Shown piece after piece: positions 30,519-40,960 of a stretch of DNA of 64,000 nt. Position numbers and translations under genes: made by a program. The first letter of the stretch is position 1. Each line of letters starts with the position of its first letter. Below the pieces are notes generated by a model, which was given only the letters and a program-made list of their open reading frames with translations, had not been told where the DNA came from and made no database searches. The stretch is from Crithidia expoeki. Taxonomy: Eukaryota; Euglenozoa; Kinetoplastea; Trypanosomatida; Trypanosomatidae. The stretch covers positions 558,001 through 622,000 of the forward strand of contig OESE01000215.1 of NCBI GenBank assembly GCA_900240875.1. Reading direction: 5' to 3'.

Positions 30519-32679
30519 GTTATCGTGCTATTTCTTATGTATCTGGTAAAACCAGCAACTAAGTTGCATGTTAAACCTCGAACACAAAAGGCGAAAAGAG
30601 GGACAATAAGAGCAAAGGAAAGTGTGAAACAGCTGAAGTTGGCGGCAGGACAATAGAATATGTTTGATTTACGATGGTGCATATAAGCAGTTCTCATTTT
30701 TGAGAGTGTAAGCGGCGGAACAATGCACGTCGGTAATCGAGAAAGCGATGCGATCCGGCACGAATCAGCGTTGACGTCAAACGCAAGAACAACAATTGCG
30801 TGAGGAAAACTAGCAATATACATAAGTGCTTCTCACTCGCCTTTCTGACTCCCCCCAGTAAATCAATTCACAGGCAAATAGAAGTGTAGACCTTCTTGGT
30901 TTTACGACGAGTCTAAAACAAATAGGTTGTGCAGGTCCACAACAAAAGAAGCGGCGGGCTTCTATTTCGCTACGTAACTACTTTTTTCTTTTTATTTTTT
31001 CACTACACAGTCCAACGAGTTTGGATGTTGCTCTGGTGTCCACACCGTTTCCTTCTTCTAGTGGTTTCTTGCATTTTGGCGCTGAACTCTTGACCCCTAT
31101 GGAGTGCGAAAAAGTCGTGTTCTGCAACGAGGGCGTCTTTGGCGAGAGGCGGCTTTCTACGGTGAAAGACAAGGAAAAGAACTTGCGACACTACGAGAAA
31201 GAATAGTCGAGGCAACAGTAAAGAGAAGCAAAGAGAAGAGAGAAACGCATGAAAACAAACAAGTGCAGGGCGAATACAATCGGATTTTCATTGCACCAAA
31301 ACCGAAGTACACGCTGATAACTGCGTGTAAGTGCACACAGTAGTCAACTTTTCCAAGTGTTTCCCTGCGGCCTTGCAAAGAACTCACTGACAAGCTGCAA
31401 AGCAAACAAGTAATAACGGAACAATAGGCACGAAAGCGAACACAAAGTTGTGTGCGCAGATCTATTACAACAAATAACCAGAAAACGAGTAAACAACAAC
31501 TAACAACAACAATAATGCAACGCATCTGCAATAGTCAGCTTCTTCCAATTTTCTGCGTAGCTTCGTCCGCAAACGCTGCGTTTTTCTCTTCTCCCTCATG
31601 GCGTTTTCCGAGCAGAATAAATGGATCGCGGTTGCGGCTTGTTGAGATGCATCTGCTTTCCTCTTCTCCATCTGCTGCAACTGTGACTCTGCTGAAGACT
31701 TACGCTTGAATGTTCAGGCTTTACTTGTGCGCCAACAGTTTCAGGAGTTTCAATAAATAACAGCTGTTGGTGAGGAGTTGCCGTTTGCGCTCTATTTGGG
31801 TGACGCGCTCATCTTAAACGCAAGTTGCCGGTATCGACCCAAGTACGGCAAGTCAAATGGAGGGGGTAAAAAGGAAAGGCGAGAAAGCCTACATGATAAC
31901 AGAAACACACACACACACACACACATACACAGGACCAGACAAGATCAAATTACGACCTTCAAACCAACTAAAAAATAGAGAGAAAGAACGGTGGCAAACC
32001 AGAGGAATTGATCAGGGAAACAGACAAACACATACAAGTGAAGATGATCATACACAGTAACAAACGGGAGATAGGAAAAACAAAGACCTACAAAAAGACA
32101 GGGGTCAGAATCCGTCGACTTCTGTCAAACGAAACCGAAAACAAAACAGCTTTAACCTAATCGGAATGACAAAAGTAGGAAAAAGGAAGTCGATGATCAA
32201 AATACGTACAGGCAAAAATAAAAACAAAAGGGCCGGATGCGACAAGGAAGAGGTCGAAGGAATCACTGCCACGACACGGAAAATAAATCTAATCAAAAGT
32301 AGTTCAGAACTGCAAGGGTGAGAGAGAAAAAGAAAGGAGAAGGTTGAATGCGGGTGCGACAGCGCCCCTTCTTGAGTTGCCTGGCAAACGTCCTTCCCCT
32401 TTCCTTCCCGCATCCGAAAATTGAGAAAACAAGAAACGAAATCAGACAATGACGTACGGTAAAGAAACAGAATTGTAAAGAATATACGGGGCGCTGTGCG
32501 CCACGATATTCTGTACGTCACGCGGTACTAGATTTAATACCACACACACAAAAAAAAAAAGAAAGCGATAAAACGAAGACCACTACGCCATCAAGAAAAA
32601 GATCAAAAACAAAAAATGACCCGGGTTTTGTCTACTCGTGCCTTTTAACCGTTTCCACTTATTTTCTCCTGCGCACTCT
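30519..32679. other. Spacer between the pinin-like gene and the acylated OCRE-like gene
   Basis: No supported gene. It contains a CA microsatellite (about 31905-31925), pyrimidine-rich stretches on the minus sense, and a nested inverted-repeat element at 32450-32520. An open stretch at 32105-32521 encodes a Phe/Leu/Ser-rich peptide and is judged non-coding. Confidence 0.55.
32450..32520. repeat. Nested inverted-repeat structure in the 3' region of the acylated-protein gene
   Basis: The outer arms TGACGTAC (32450-32457) and GTACGTCA (32513-32520) are exact complements. Inside are AGAATAT (32479-32485) with ATATTCT (32506-32512), and within that GGCGC (32490-32494) with GCGCC (32498-32502) around a TGT loop. 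The whole could fold into one branched structure. It starts about 160 bases past the stop of the gene at 32680-33201. Confidence 0.65.
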
Positions 32680-33201
32680 TTACGCAGCTTCGTCGTCCGA
32701 GGCGTCGTCGTGGTACCACTCGTCTTTCTCTGGGTCGTACCACATCTCGTTCGTCGGGTCGTAGAACTGGCAGCTAGGCGGGTGGTAGTACAAATTCTCC
32801 GTCGCGGAGTAGTAGTATGGCGTGCCTTCTGTCTTCACCCAGTCACCCTTTGGCAGCACCACCGGATTCCCGTCCTCGTCGACGTCGGCGGTGCCGGCAC
32901 CGCCGTTGCTGCCGCCGGCGTCAGAGTTACTGCTGCGCGGCACCTTACCCGGGGCAGCCGTGGAGGACACGTCTGCTTTCGCATTGGCCGCATCCTGCGG
33001 GCTCGCCCGACCCGCCGGTGCCTCTACGGATTTGTTGCTCGGCGTCAGGATGGCTTGCTGGGCTGCCGCGGAGTCGACCGGCGGGACCGGGTCACCGCTG
33101 TTTGCCCGCTGCGGCGGCTGCGTCCCACCGGGCGCAGCCGTATCGACAGCGTTCGTGCTCTCCGGCTTCTTCTCCTTGTTCTTCGAACCGGCGCACCCCA
33201 T
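32680..33201 (-). CDS. Predicted myristoylated/palmitoylated protein with OCRE-like aromatic repeat
   Basis: A 173-residue protein from the ATG at 33201; the frame extends further upstream but that part is leader. The N-terminus MGCAGSKNKEKK is a strong dual-acylation signal: Gly2 for N-myristoylation, Cys3 for palmitoylation, then a basic patch. Such proteins in trypanosomatids usually go to the flagellar or plasma membrane. The middle is Pro/Ala/Ser-rich and probably disordered. Residues about 118-165 hold an aromatic repeat (YYYSATENLYYHPP, then QFYDPTNEMWYDPEKDEWY) close to the OCRE (octamer of aromatic residues) pattern seen in RBM5/RBM10 splicing factors, followed by an acidic tail. OCRE with a membrane anchor is an unusual pairing. 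A splice acceptor seems to lie only about 10 bases upstream. Confidence 0.85.
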   Translation of the reverse strand: MGCAGSKNKEKKPESTNAVDTAAPGGTQPPQRANSGDPVPPVDSAAAQQAILTPSNKSVEAPAGRASPQDAANAKADVSSTAAPGKVPRSSNSDAGGSNGGAGTADVDEDGNPVVLPKGDWVKTEGTPYYYSATENLYYHPPSCQFYDPTNEMWYDPEKDEWYHDDASDDEAA

Positions 33202-33868
33202 TTTGTTTAACCTTGTGTAATTGTGGTTGTAAAGAAAAACAAAACGAAACAGAACAAAAACGCGTGTGTGAGTGCGTCGCAAATGGAGTTATACCTTCTG
33301 TGCGTCCTTACACAACCAGCGCAAGACAGAGACACTGCTCAGACTGTGTTTCTTTGATCGGTGTGTGTTCAGTGCGCGAATCAAACAAACCAAAGGAACC
33401 GGGAAGAAAGAAGAAAAGGGTTTTGTGAATTGACTTCGTTTTTCCTTCTGGCTGTGAAAAGAACAAGTGCCTTTCATTTTTTTTTTAATGCAGTGGTGAG
33501 AGTGAAAGAGCACAGTGAGAATAGGTCGAGATTGTCGGAGCCACGTAATAGCAATGCAGTGCAAGTTAGTTGCTCGACCGCGGTTTGAGAGAGGAACAAC
33601 GAGTGCCGAACGAGAGCGCCACGGAAAATAAACAAACAACAGAAAACTCTACTGGCAGTTCAAGACACGGTGGTTTTGGTGTGGTGTATTTCCTAGGCAA
33701 ACAAAACCGGCGAGAGTTCATTTGTAATTGTATTTGGCTGGTCAAGGGGTAATAACAATAGCCATTAATTAGGACGGTACAGACCCAAAAAGAAAAACGT
33801 GATACGCGCTTAATACGATCCGATGACATTTTCGAAACGAGCACACCATACAAAGGGCCTTACATCGT
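33202..33868. other. Spacer between the acylated-protein gene and the Rab GGTase alpha gene
   Basis: No supported gene. It contains the T-rich trans-splicing tract next to 33231-33262, and a T-run at 33478-33486 on the plus strand. Confidence 0.55.
33212..33262 (-). promoter_or_regulatory. Candidate spliced-leader acceptor for the acylated-protein gene
   Basis: On the minus strand a strong T-rich tract (TTTTTGTTCTGTTTCGTTTT and onward to TTTCTTT, 33231-33262) is followed by the first AG at 33212-33213 (ACACAAG). This would leave about 10 bases of 5' UTR and exclude the upstream in-frame codons, supporting the start at 33201. Confidence 0.5.
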
Positions 33869-35443
33869 TTACCGACAGCTCTGCGCATCGGTCTGCTGGT
33901 TTTTGCTCTCTGAGACCCGCTTCGTCAAATCTGTTGCTGTCTCTCCCTTAGTGACCTTCGCCAGCATATCGTCGTACAAGCCTTTGCGAAGCAAGTCCGC
34001 CTTGCATAGTCGTGCGTGAAGAAAGCAGAAGCAACGATGACGCTGTTGCGGCGCAGAGTCACCAGCATTCACTGCAGCGGCCAATGAGGGAACCTTCCGG
34101 CACAACGCATTGGTGTAATGCGTCACAGCCGCGCCGCTCGCCGTAGCTTCGGCGCCGTCCCCTCTGTTTGCTGTGGTGTAAAGGCTTATTAATTGATCGA
34201 GTAAAAAATAGTAGGGCATATAGCACTCATCCTCGTTGCCCACACGGTCCACTTCCGCAATGAGTTCGATGACGGCATTCACAAACGCATTCTTCAGCGC
34301 GACAGCCTTGGCCGCTTCGGCGGGGGTCTGTCGTGCGTGTTGCAGCAGTTGGAGCACAAAGGGAGCATAGAACCACGCAGATTGGTCGTTGGGGTCGCAG
34401 TAGATAGCTTGTTCTAGGAAGCCAACGTCTTCGTGCAGCTGGTTTAACAGGGCTTTGTGTGCCTCTGCCCGCGAATTTTCATCGTCTCCCCCTTGCCTGG
34501 CAAAGTGTTTCTGCCAACGCGCCGCGGCAGACTTCAACGCCAGAGAACGCTGGTGCCACGCACTGTAGTTGGAGAAATTGCTCCTGATCTTCTGTGTCGT
34601 GTAAGCCAGTTCTGATGCCTCGTCCCGTGTAAAGGTGATGGCTGTGCTCGTAATGCAGCTAGCTCTTTTTTCCTCAGCGTTCACAGACGGCGAGGACGGA
34701 GGATGCAAGTAGGTGTGGGCAAGCACGTGGGCACGACGTTCCTGTGCCAGTATCCAGCGGCGGTAGTTCCAGGCGTGAAAGTTGCGCTCATCCAGCTGCA
34801 GGAGCTGCTCACACTTGACTCGCTCCTTTTGCAGCAGCTGCATCAGTAGAGAAAAGGTAGGTGCAGTGGTTGCTTCAGACGGCGAGGCTGCTGGTGCCGT
34901 GCTTCCATCCGTTGAGATGGTCACGGTCTCTTGTGCCTTCTTTGTTGCTTCCACACTTTGGATGAGCTCGGCTTTTGCAAGGGCTTCGATTTGATCAAAA
35001 ACCCAGTGACGGTGCACAAACGCGTTGTAGTTTTTGTAGTTCATTAGCAACACAGTGGTGTTCAATTTCAATTCCTTACACAGCCACTCCCGCCGAGTCA
35101 GCTCAGGAGCGGGGGCAGCGACGGTAGCTCCTGCTGTTGCGTCTTCTGCTGCTGACTCGTTTTTGTCTGCCTTTTCGGAGGCCGTTCTGCTGCCTGCATG
35201 GGCGTCAGCGTTTTGCCAGATCGTTTGCAGTGCAAGTCGGCGGCAATTGTACGCTGTGTATGCTTCCGGAACTGCCAGCAGCAGCTTCTCCGTGTCGTCC
35301 AACGTCTTCATCGAGTAGTCGTGCGCCTTGGCTGTGTGCAGGACGGCTTTGTAGAGCATACCGACACGCTTGTGCTCCGCTGCTGCAGTGGCCTGCTCTT
35401 CGGGGCTCAGCACCGTCTTCTCTTTCTTTTTCTGATCGTGCAT
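33869..35443 (-). CDS. Rab geranylgeranyltransferase (type II) alpha subunit
   Basis: A 524-residue protein, ATG at 35443. It has the PPTA repeat series of prenyltransferase alpha subunits: AYTAYNCRRLAL, YNAFVHRHWVF, NFHAWNYRRWIL, NYSAWHQRSLAL and DQSAWFYAPFVL, at roughly residues 70, 155, 225, 295 and 350. The N-terminal MHDQKKKEK...LSPEEQ resembles the MHGR.K..tSeEQ start typical of the Rab enzyme rather than the farnesyl/GGT-I alpha subunit. With its beta subunit and REP it adds geranylgeranyl groups to Rab C-terminal cysteines in the cytosol, allowing Rabs to attach to membranes. It is longer than the yeast subunit because of Ala/Thr/Ser-rich inserts between repeats. No Leu-rich-repeat domain is visible, as in fungal forms. 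Confidence 0.9.
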   Translation of the reverse strand: MHDQKKKEKTVLSPEEQATAAAEHKRVGMLYKAVLHTAKAHDYSMKTLDDTEKLLLAVPEAYTAYNCRRLALQTIWQNADAHAGSRTASEKADKNESAAEDATAGATVAAPAPELTRREWLCKELKLNTTVLLMNYKNYNAFVHRHWVFDQIEALAKAELIQSVEATKKAQETVTISTDGSTAPAASPSEATTAPTFSLLMQLLQKERVKCEQLLQLDERNFHAWNYRRWILAQERRAHVLAHTYLHPPSSPSVNAEEKRASCITSTAITFTRDEASELAYTTQKIRSNFSNYSAWHQRSLALKSAAARWQKHFARQGGDDENSRAEAHKALLNQLHEDVGFLEQAIYCDPNDQSAWFYAPFVLQLLQHARQTPAEAAKAVALKNAFVNAVIELIAEVDRVGNEDECYMPYYFLLDQLISLYTTANRGDGAEATASGAAVTHYTNALCRKVPSLAAAVNAGDSAPQQRHRCFCFLHARLCKADLLRKGLYDDMLAKVTKGETATDLTKRVSESKNQQTDAQSCR

Positions 35444-38056
35444 GCTCGCTCAATATTGAGGCGATTTTTTTTTTTTGCCTTTAAAGGGTGTATAACACGG
35501 GTGTGCAAATAGCGAGGGCGCACCAAACGAATTGAGTGGCTTTGGGTTTTCTTTTTTTCGTAGAGTCGTCAATCGGGCTACGGGGTGCAAAGAGAACCAT
35601 GGAAAGTTCAAGTGGTAATAACGATAGCAATTGACATAAAAACAATCGGAGCCTTTTTCTTGTGGTTCTCCCGCGTAGACTTGTAACTGAGTTTACGGAG
35701 AGAAGACGAGTGGCATCTCTACTGCTGAGGCGACAAACCTTTGTCGCAAACTGGGGGTCGTCACTTGAGACGTTAGACAGCTTCAATTTACTCGATCCTT
35801 TTAAAGGAGATTGTCGTTTCAAGCGGGCGTCGCCTTTCTCGTGCGTTAAGCTAAAGGGCCTCGAGAGGAAGACTTAAAAGTAGCTTGCTTGACTGCATCT
35901 TGAAGACGCCGTACCCCATTGTTTTTCCTCTCCTCTTTTCCAACTTAACAAACTTTAATAACCATAATCAGTACAGTAACTCATGGCAGGAAACCAAACT
36001 AAAGGGGAAACGTAAAACGATGTTTGTGGATTAGAGTTGCAAAGGGAGTTAAGTACGCCAACGGTTCGGGCAGCGATTATAGATTACATGAACGAGAGAA
36101 AAAGAAATGCGGCGTATGCAAACTGAGAAAGGGAACGGTTGACACATAAGGCGGGAGTGCACGGGACGTGCGTGCGCAACACGCATTACGGAGCAGGAAA
36201 AAAAAAAAGAATCGGCGTGAGTGATAATAAAAAAAAAAAAAACGCGAAGGCGAGACAGTCACAGAGTTTTTTTTTTTTGACTTCACACCGATTGGTGCTG
36301 AAAAAAGGACTTAGAAAACAACATGACTTAGCAACATCATTTACTACAAAACATTCACCGCTACAAAGACCACAGAGAATTCAACACGAACAACGTAACG
36401 AATAAATAAGGATGTTGCCGCGGCACATAAAAACGCAGACTGCAAGGGCCGGAAAGGTTAGGAAGCTGCGACTGTACCTCTCGCCAAGAGATGGTCGGTG
36501 CACTCAATCGGTTCGCAGTAGGAAACAGCGTGACAATAAACGTGAAACGTGTCAACAGCCTTTGATAACACAAATAAAGATGTCTGAGGGAAGAAGAGAA
36601 CGACAAGAGGGAGGGCTAAGAGGGGTCTAACAATAACAGATGTTTAAAAGGACTGCTAAGGTTATAGAAGAAAAAGCAAACAACAACAAAAAAAACAAAA
36701 AAAAAAATAGATTCCAACTATCTACTACCACGTAACATAGTCCTCGTAAAAACAGAAGTGAGTGAGCACGGAAAAAAAAGCAAACACACACACAAAAAAA
36801 AATATGAAAATAGGGGAAACGAGGGTCACATTCAGACTAAGAGAGAGAGAGAGAAGAAGTATAAAGATTAAATGCAACCCATAATTACACAGAGGAGACT
36901 GTAAGAAAGGAAAAAAAAAACACGCTGTAACTTATTACATAGTTCAATTAGCTGAAGGAAAGAGAGACATTTAGGGGAAACACGCACAAATCGAGAGCTA
37001 AAAAAAAAAAAAAATCACTCCTTGCGTTGTAATGAGTACGAAGCCAAAGCGGAGAAAAAAGGTTCCTTCATTGCGAGGACGCGCGGGAACAATCAGCGAG
37101 ATAAACCACGAGGAAGAACACTTTGATGTGACTGTAAAACTGGTTAGCAGATTTTATAAAAAAAGATGGAAACAGAGGAAACACACAAAAAGAACGCATG
37201 CTACGTTTGTTGATAGTGTGTGTGCATGTCATCTCACACTGGAATACAGAGGGAAAAAAGAATGTGATGACTCTAAGTAGGTCCGATTACTCCTCTGTAA
37301 CCACCATACTACATTAAGAAGACATTCGGGGGAGAAAGAGCGTCGGGAAGAAGTGCGGCATCGCGCTTGTTAAACTCCTTTCTTCTCGGAGCAATTATAC
37401 TGTGTTCTTGTGACAAGGGGGAGGGGGAGGGGAAGCACGACACAGTTTCCTTTTCGTTTTCGTTTCCTCAGACGGGGCAGGAGCTTTTTTGCGACCGTTT
37501 GACGAAACTCGAAGAAGGGTAGACACTCACGTACTGAATAAAAAACAAAAGAGATGAAAGAACGGGAAAGAGGGGGTTGCCTTCGCCCCTTTTGCAGACC
37601 AATTAAATGAATGGCGAGCAAAACAAAGTAGTTTTTCAATGTCATTATTCGGGTTTGTTAAGGTCGCGAAACGCTCCGCTCTTTTTGACACACAGTGGTT
37701 CTCAAACTTTGTTGAAAAGAAATTAGAGTGATCAATGGGGAGAACGTGCACTCATTACTTTAGCAGGGGACAGAAATATGTGCATCTACTTGACCGAAAG
37801 CGATGAGAAACCAGTGAAAAGGGAAACGTTACTCTTTGCCGCAACAAAAATGGTTAAGAGGGAAAAGAAGAGATAAAAAAGTCAAAATGAGAGGGAGGGA
37901 AGGGGGAGATGGGTTCGCTTCATTACGACTGCAGTTGTCAAGCTGGTAGGTGGAGGCGTTTCAAAAGCGTTGCTTCTGTAGTCGTGCGAGATCGGTCAGT
38001 TTGGCGGCTGACAACGCTTACGTATAGTCTCTTCGGAGAGGCCTTTTCTTCTGCTA
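35444..38056. other. Long spacer of about 2.6 kb
   Basis: No supported gene. A 113-codon open stretch at 35481-35822 (minus) ends 38 bases before the Rab GGTase start and may be an upstream ORF or chance. The rest is A-rich on plus, with A-runs at 36228-36241, 36704-36710 and 37001-37014 and an extended inverted repeat at 36210-36293. Confidence 0.55.
36210..36293. repeat. Extended inverted repeat with A-run/T-run inner arm
   Basis: AATCGGCGTGA (36210-36220) pairs with TCACACCGATT (36283-36293) with one mismatch. Nested inside, the A-run at about 36228-36241 can pair with the T-run at about 36268-36278 around a loop of roughly 25 bases. Together they could form a two-part hairpin. Confidence 0.5.
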
Positions 38057-40960
38057 TTATATATTCTCCTGTGTGCCGTTCTCCACCGCACTGGCTACGG
38101 AGGCGGTGACAACCAAGGACGACGATGGCGGCGGCACAAACACAAATGACTCCGGCGCGTCTTCGTCGTCGGCGATTTCGTCCATGTAGGCAATCCAGAT
38201 GCGGCAGCGAAAGGTGCGGTAGAGCTTGCGCTGCATGCGGCGGAAGTCCACAAAGATGCTCCGTGAGGGGCGGCTGACGAAGAGGGTAATCTTCTCTCGC
38301 GTGAACTGGAACTCGCAGTCTACCAAGGTCACCTGGCGGCTCAGCTCCAGGGTTTGGAGCTCTTCGGCGGTGAGGGGCGTCAGTGAGGCGCGGCGCTCCC
38401 CGTCGTTATCTGAAACATCTTGCCTGACTGACTCATCTTCGGTGGTGGCCCGCAACACCTGCTCGTTGCGCGCCACACGCTGCTGGTAATGGTTTTCAAT
38501 AAACTGCTGGACGATCGGCTTTGCTGTGGCGAGTGCTTGTTTCTCCGCCTCGCGCTGCGGACCGAGGCTCGCGATGTCTTCGGGGGTGGCGGGACCGATG
38601 AGCCAGGGCCAGTCACGTACGGACAGCACATAGTCGCGCGCAGCCTGCCCCGTGAGCTGCGGCAGGTTGGCCTCGTCCACTTCCTTCGCCTCTGCCTTCA
38701 CCATCGTAGTGGAAGTCGCAACAGCAGTGCTAGAGAGCCTCTGTTCTTGCAATTTCTCCAGGGAGGCCTTACGGCGGCGCTCCACCAGAGCGTAGTCACG
38801 GGCCATCTGCTCCATCGAGACGTGGGCGAGCACCTCGCCGAGATCGGCCCCGCGGTCCCCCTCTACCAACATTTGGCTGCCCACCGGCACCTCGGCTTCG
38901 GAGAGTGGGCAGGCGTAGCGCTGGCCTCCTATCTTGCGCTTCACGACGACGAAGAGTTGAATGGGGGCTTTGCGGTTTGCGTGGAAGCGTGCCACGTCCT
39001 GCTTCTTTACCTCCTTCTTGGATCTGGTGCTGCCACCCGCGGTAGAGCTGGAGGCGGTGGTGTTGCTGTCGGTGTGCTCACCGGATGTTGTCGCTGCCTT
39101 GCCATCTTGCTGCGCAGATGACTTTTTGCCACCCGCTTGCTTGTCCTGGGTCTTGTCCTTCGTGCTCTTCGACCTGTTGCTGGTGTTCAACTGCGGCGCT
39201 GGAGACGGGACCGTGACGTCGCTGACTGTCACCGCAACAGCTGAACACGCCGTAGTCGAATTCGACTGTTGTGGGTGCTGTTGCTGCTGACTGCGTCTGC
39301 CGCGACGGCTGCAGTCATCGCCATAGATGGCCGGTGGCATCCCATGGCCGCACGGATGCATTCCACCCCGCATGCCAGCTGGGCGTCCGTAGTTCGGCAT
39401 AATTGGCGGCACACTGACGCCACCGCTGCCCATGTAGTAGTTCGGATTTGACACCATCTGTCCGTACGGGTTCATATAGGCCGCGTTCTGCATCATCGCC
39501 GTGCGTTGCTGCTGCTGCTGCTGTGTATCTGCCTGTTGTAGCGGGACTTGCGCAGGGTAGGGTATCACTTTGGTAAGGCTGTAGGGGCTTGGATGGTGAG
39601 ACATACCGGGGTAACTCTGATCGGAGTACCCCGTAGGGTTGTGGGCGCAAGGGGGGTGCAGTGAGGCCGTGCTCTGCCCACCGTAGCTGTAGTACACCTG
39701 CTGCTGCTGAAAAGTAGGCAGGGGGTGAGGCTGGAAATGTTTATATTTTTCTTGCTGTTGTTGCTGGTAGGGTAACTCGGAATGATAGACTCCGGTCGCG
39801 TGGGGATTCAAACGCTCGTCGGCGTCCACAGAGACGACCGTGGTCAACGACGGCGCGTTGATCATCCGGCTCCGGTTGTTTGTGTTGCTGCTCGTCGCAT
39901 TCAACGGGCCGTTGCCGACGGTCGAGCTGGCCGCCAATAGCGGGGAGGAGTCGTCTGGTAAACTCGTGCTGCCGGGTCGCGGCGGTAAAGCGCCGGCTGT
40001 AGCGGCGGCCCCCGCGACAGCCGACGGGGGCACCGGTGGCACCACTGGCATGGTCATGAACGATGTGCTGGGGGAGCTGGCACGCGAACCGGCCGACGTG
40101 CGCACGCGCTGGCGCAGGTTGACGGTGATCGACTGCAACTCTCCCGTGGTGCCGGTGGAGAGAGTCCCGACAGTGGTGGTGGTCACCGAGCGAACATCCG
40201 TGCTGAACGTGGACTTCGGGTTGCCGTCGCGCCAGCAGCCGTCCGCCGTTTCATTCATTTGCTGGTGTTGCTGCTGGCCACCGTGCAAGGACTGCAAGGA
40301 GTGAAGCAGCTGCGACGGCTGGCGCCGGTGACCAACACCAGCCATCATGTTGGACGACGGACTGTTGCTATTTGCGTTGACGTCGCTGCCGTTGTTCATT
40401 GACGCGTTGAACTCAAACGTCAGCGGGTTCTGCGAGGTGCTGTTACTGAAGCTGTAGCGATGGCTCTGTGGCCCCACCGCGCTGTTCGCAGCGGTGGGGA
40501 AAGAGACGATCGGCTCCGGACCGTTCCACGCCACGCCGTCGGTGCTGCTCAGCAGGGCGTACGGGTTATGCGTGCTGCGGCTTAGCGGGTGGCGGTTGCG
40601 GCTGGCGTTGAGCGATGCGGTGGCGGTGGTGCGGGAAGCGGACATGGGTGCTGCAGCAGAGTACGCAGCAGCACTGCCACGATTTGGGGCGGCGCCGCCG
40701 CCTGCACCGCGACCCGCGAATGAAGTAGTAACAGCTGCTGCACCGCTACCAGAGGGGTGTCCGTAAGATCCTTCTGCGGCATAGTCGTCCTCCGGACGTA
40801 CCTCCAGCGCTTCAACACAATCGTCGTCGCCGCTGCTCACGTCGTTCTGGCCAAAGGTCTGAAAGAGGGACGGGATTTTGGTGCTGTCCTGCGGGTTGTT
40901 CGTCAACGTAGCTTTTAGCTGACTTGTCGCCGGAAGAGGGTGATTGGCAGATGCCATCAT
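38057..40960 (-). CDS. PSP1 C-terminal-domain protein with long disordered Gln/Ser-rich N-terminus
   Basis: A 967-residue protein from the ATG at 40960 (five more codons lead only to GTG); a second ATG follows directly. Residues 1 to about 650 are low complexity: Ser, Asn, Thr, Pro, short poly-Gln runs and Tyr/Pro/Met-rich segments of a kind common in RNA-granule proteins. The C-terminal third carries the PSP1 domain. Its first strand is at FVVVKRKIGGQRYACPLSE, with GADLGEVLAHV. The helix-plus-strand core follows from PATPEDIASL to LVDCEFQFTREKITLFVS and FVDFRRMQRKLYRTFRCRI. PSP1 domains occur in a bacterial family and in several trypanosomatid cytosolic proteins; their biochemical function is not firmly known. 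A link to RNA granules or translation is inference from composition. A likely splice acceptor lies about 125 bases upstream. Confidence 0.88.
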   Translation of the reverse strand: MMASANHPLPATSQLKATLTNNPQDSTKIPSLFQTFGQNDVSSGDDDCVEALEVRPEDDYAAEGSYGHPSGSGAAAVTTSFAGRGAGGGAAPNRGSAAAYSAAAPMSASRTTATASLNASRNRHPLSRSTHNPYALLSSTDGVAWNGPEPIVSFPTAANSAVGPQSHRYSFSNSTSQNPLTFEFNASMNNGSDVNANSNSPSSNMMAGVGHRRQPSQLLHSLQSLHGGQQQHQQMNETADGCWRDGNPKSTFSTDVRSVTTTTVGTLSTGTTGELQSITVNLRQRVRTSAGSRASSPSTSFMTMPVVPPVPPSAVAGAAATAGALPPRPGSTSLPDDSSPLLAASSTVGNGPLNATSSNTNNRSRMINAPSLTTVVSVDADERLNPHATGVYHSELPYQQQQQEKYKHFQPHPLPTFQQQQVYYSYGGQSTASLHPPCAHNPTGYSDQSYPGMSHHPSPYSLTKVIPYPAQVPLQQADTQQQQQQRTAMMQNAAYMNPYGQMVSNPNYYMGSGGVSVPPIMPNYGRPAGMRGGMHPCGHGMPPAIYGDDCSRRGRRSQQQQHPQQSNSTTACSAVAVTVSDVTVPSPAPQLNTSNRSKSTKDKTQDKQAGGKKSSAQQDGKAATTSGEHTDSNTTASSSTAGGSTRSKKEVKKQDVARFHANRKAPIQLFVVVKRKIGGQRYACPLSEAEVPVGSQMLVEGDRGADLGEVLAHVSMEQMARDYALVERRRKASLEKLQEQRLSSTAVATSTTMVKAEAKEVDEANLPQLTGQAARDYVLSVRDWPWLIGPATPEDIASLGPQREAEKQALATAKPIVQQFIENHYQQRVARNEQVLRATTEDESVRQDVSDNDGERRASLTPLTAEELQTLELSRQVTLVDCEFQFTREKITLFVSRPSRSIFVDFRRMQRKLYRTFRCRIWIAYMDEIADDEDAPESFVFVPPPSSSLVVTASVASAVENGTQENI

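Noticed and set aside
35481-35822. 113-codon minus-strand open stretch upstream of the Rab GGTase gene
   Set aside because: No domain. It ends 38 bases before the start codon and could be an upstream ORF, but nothing shows it is translated.
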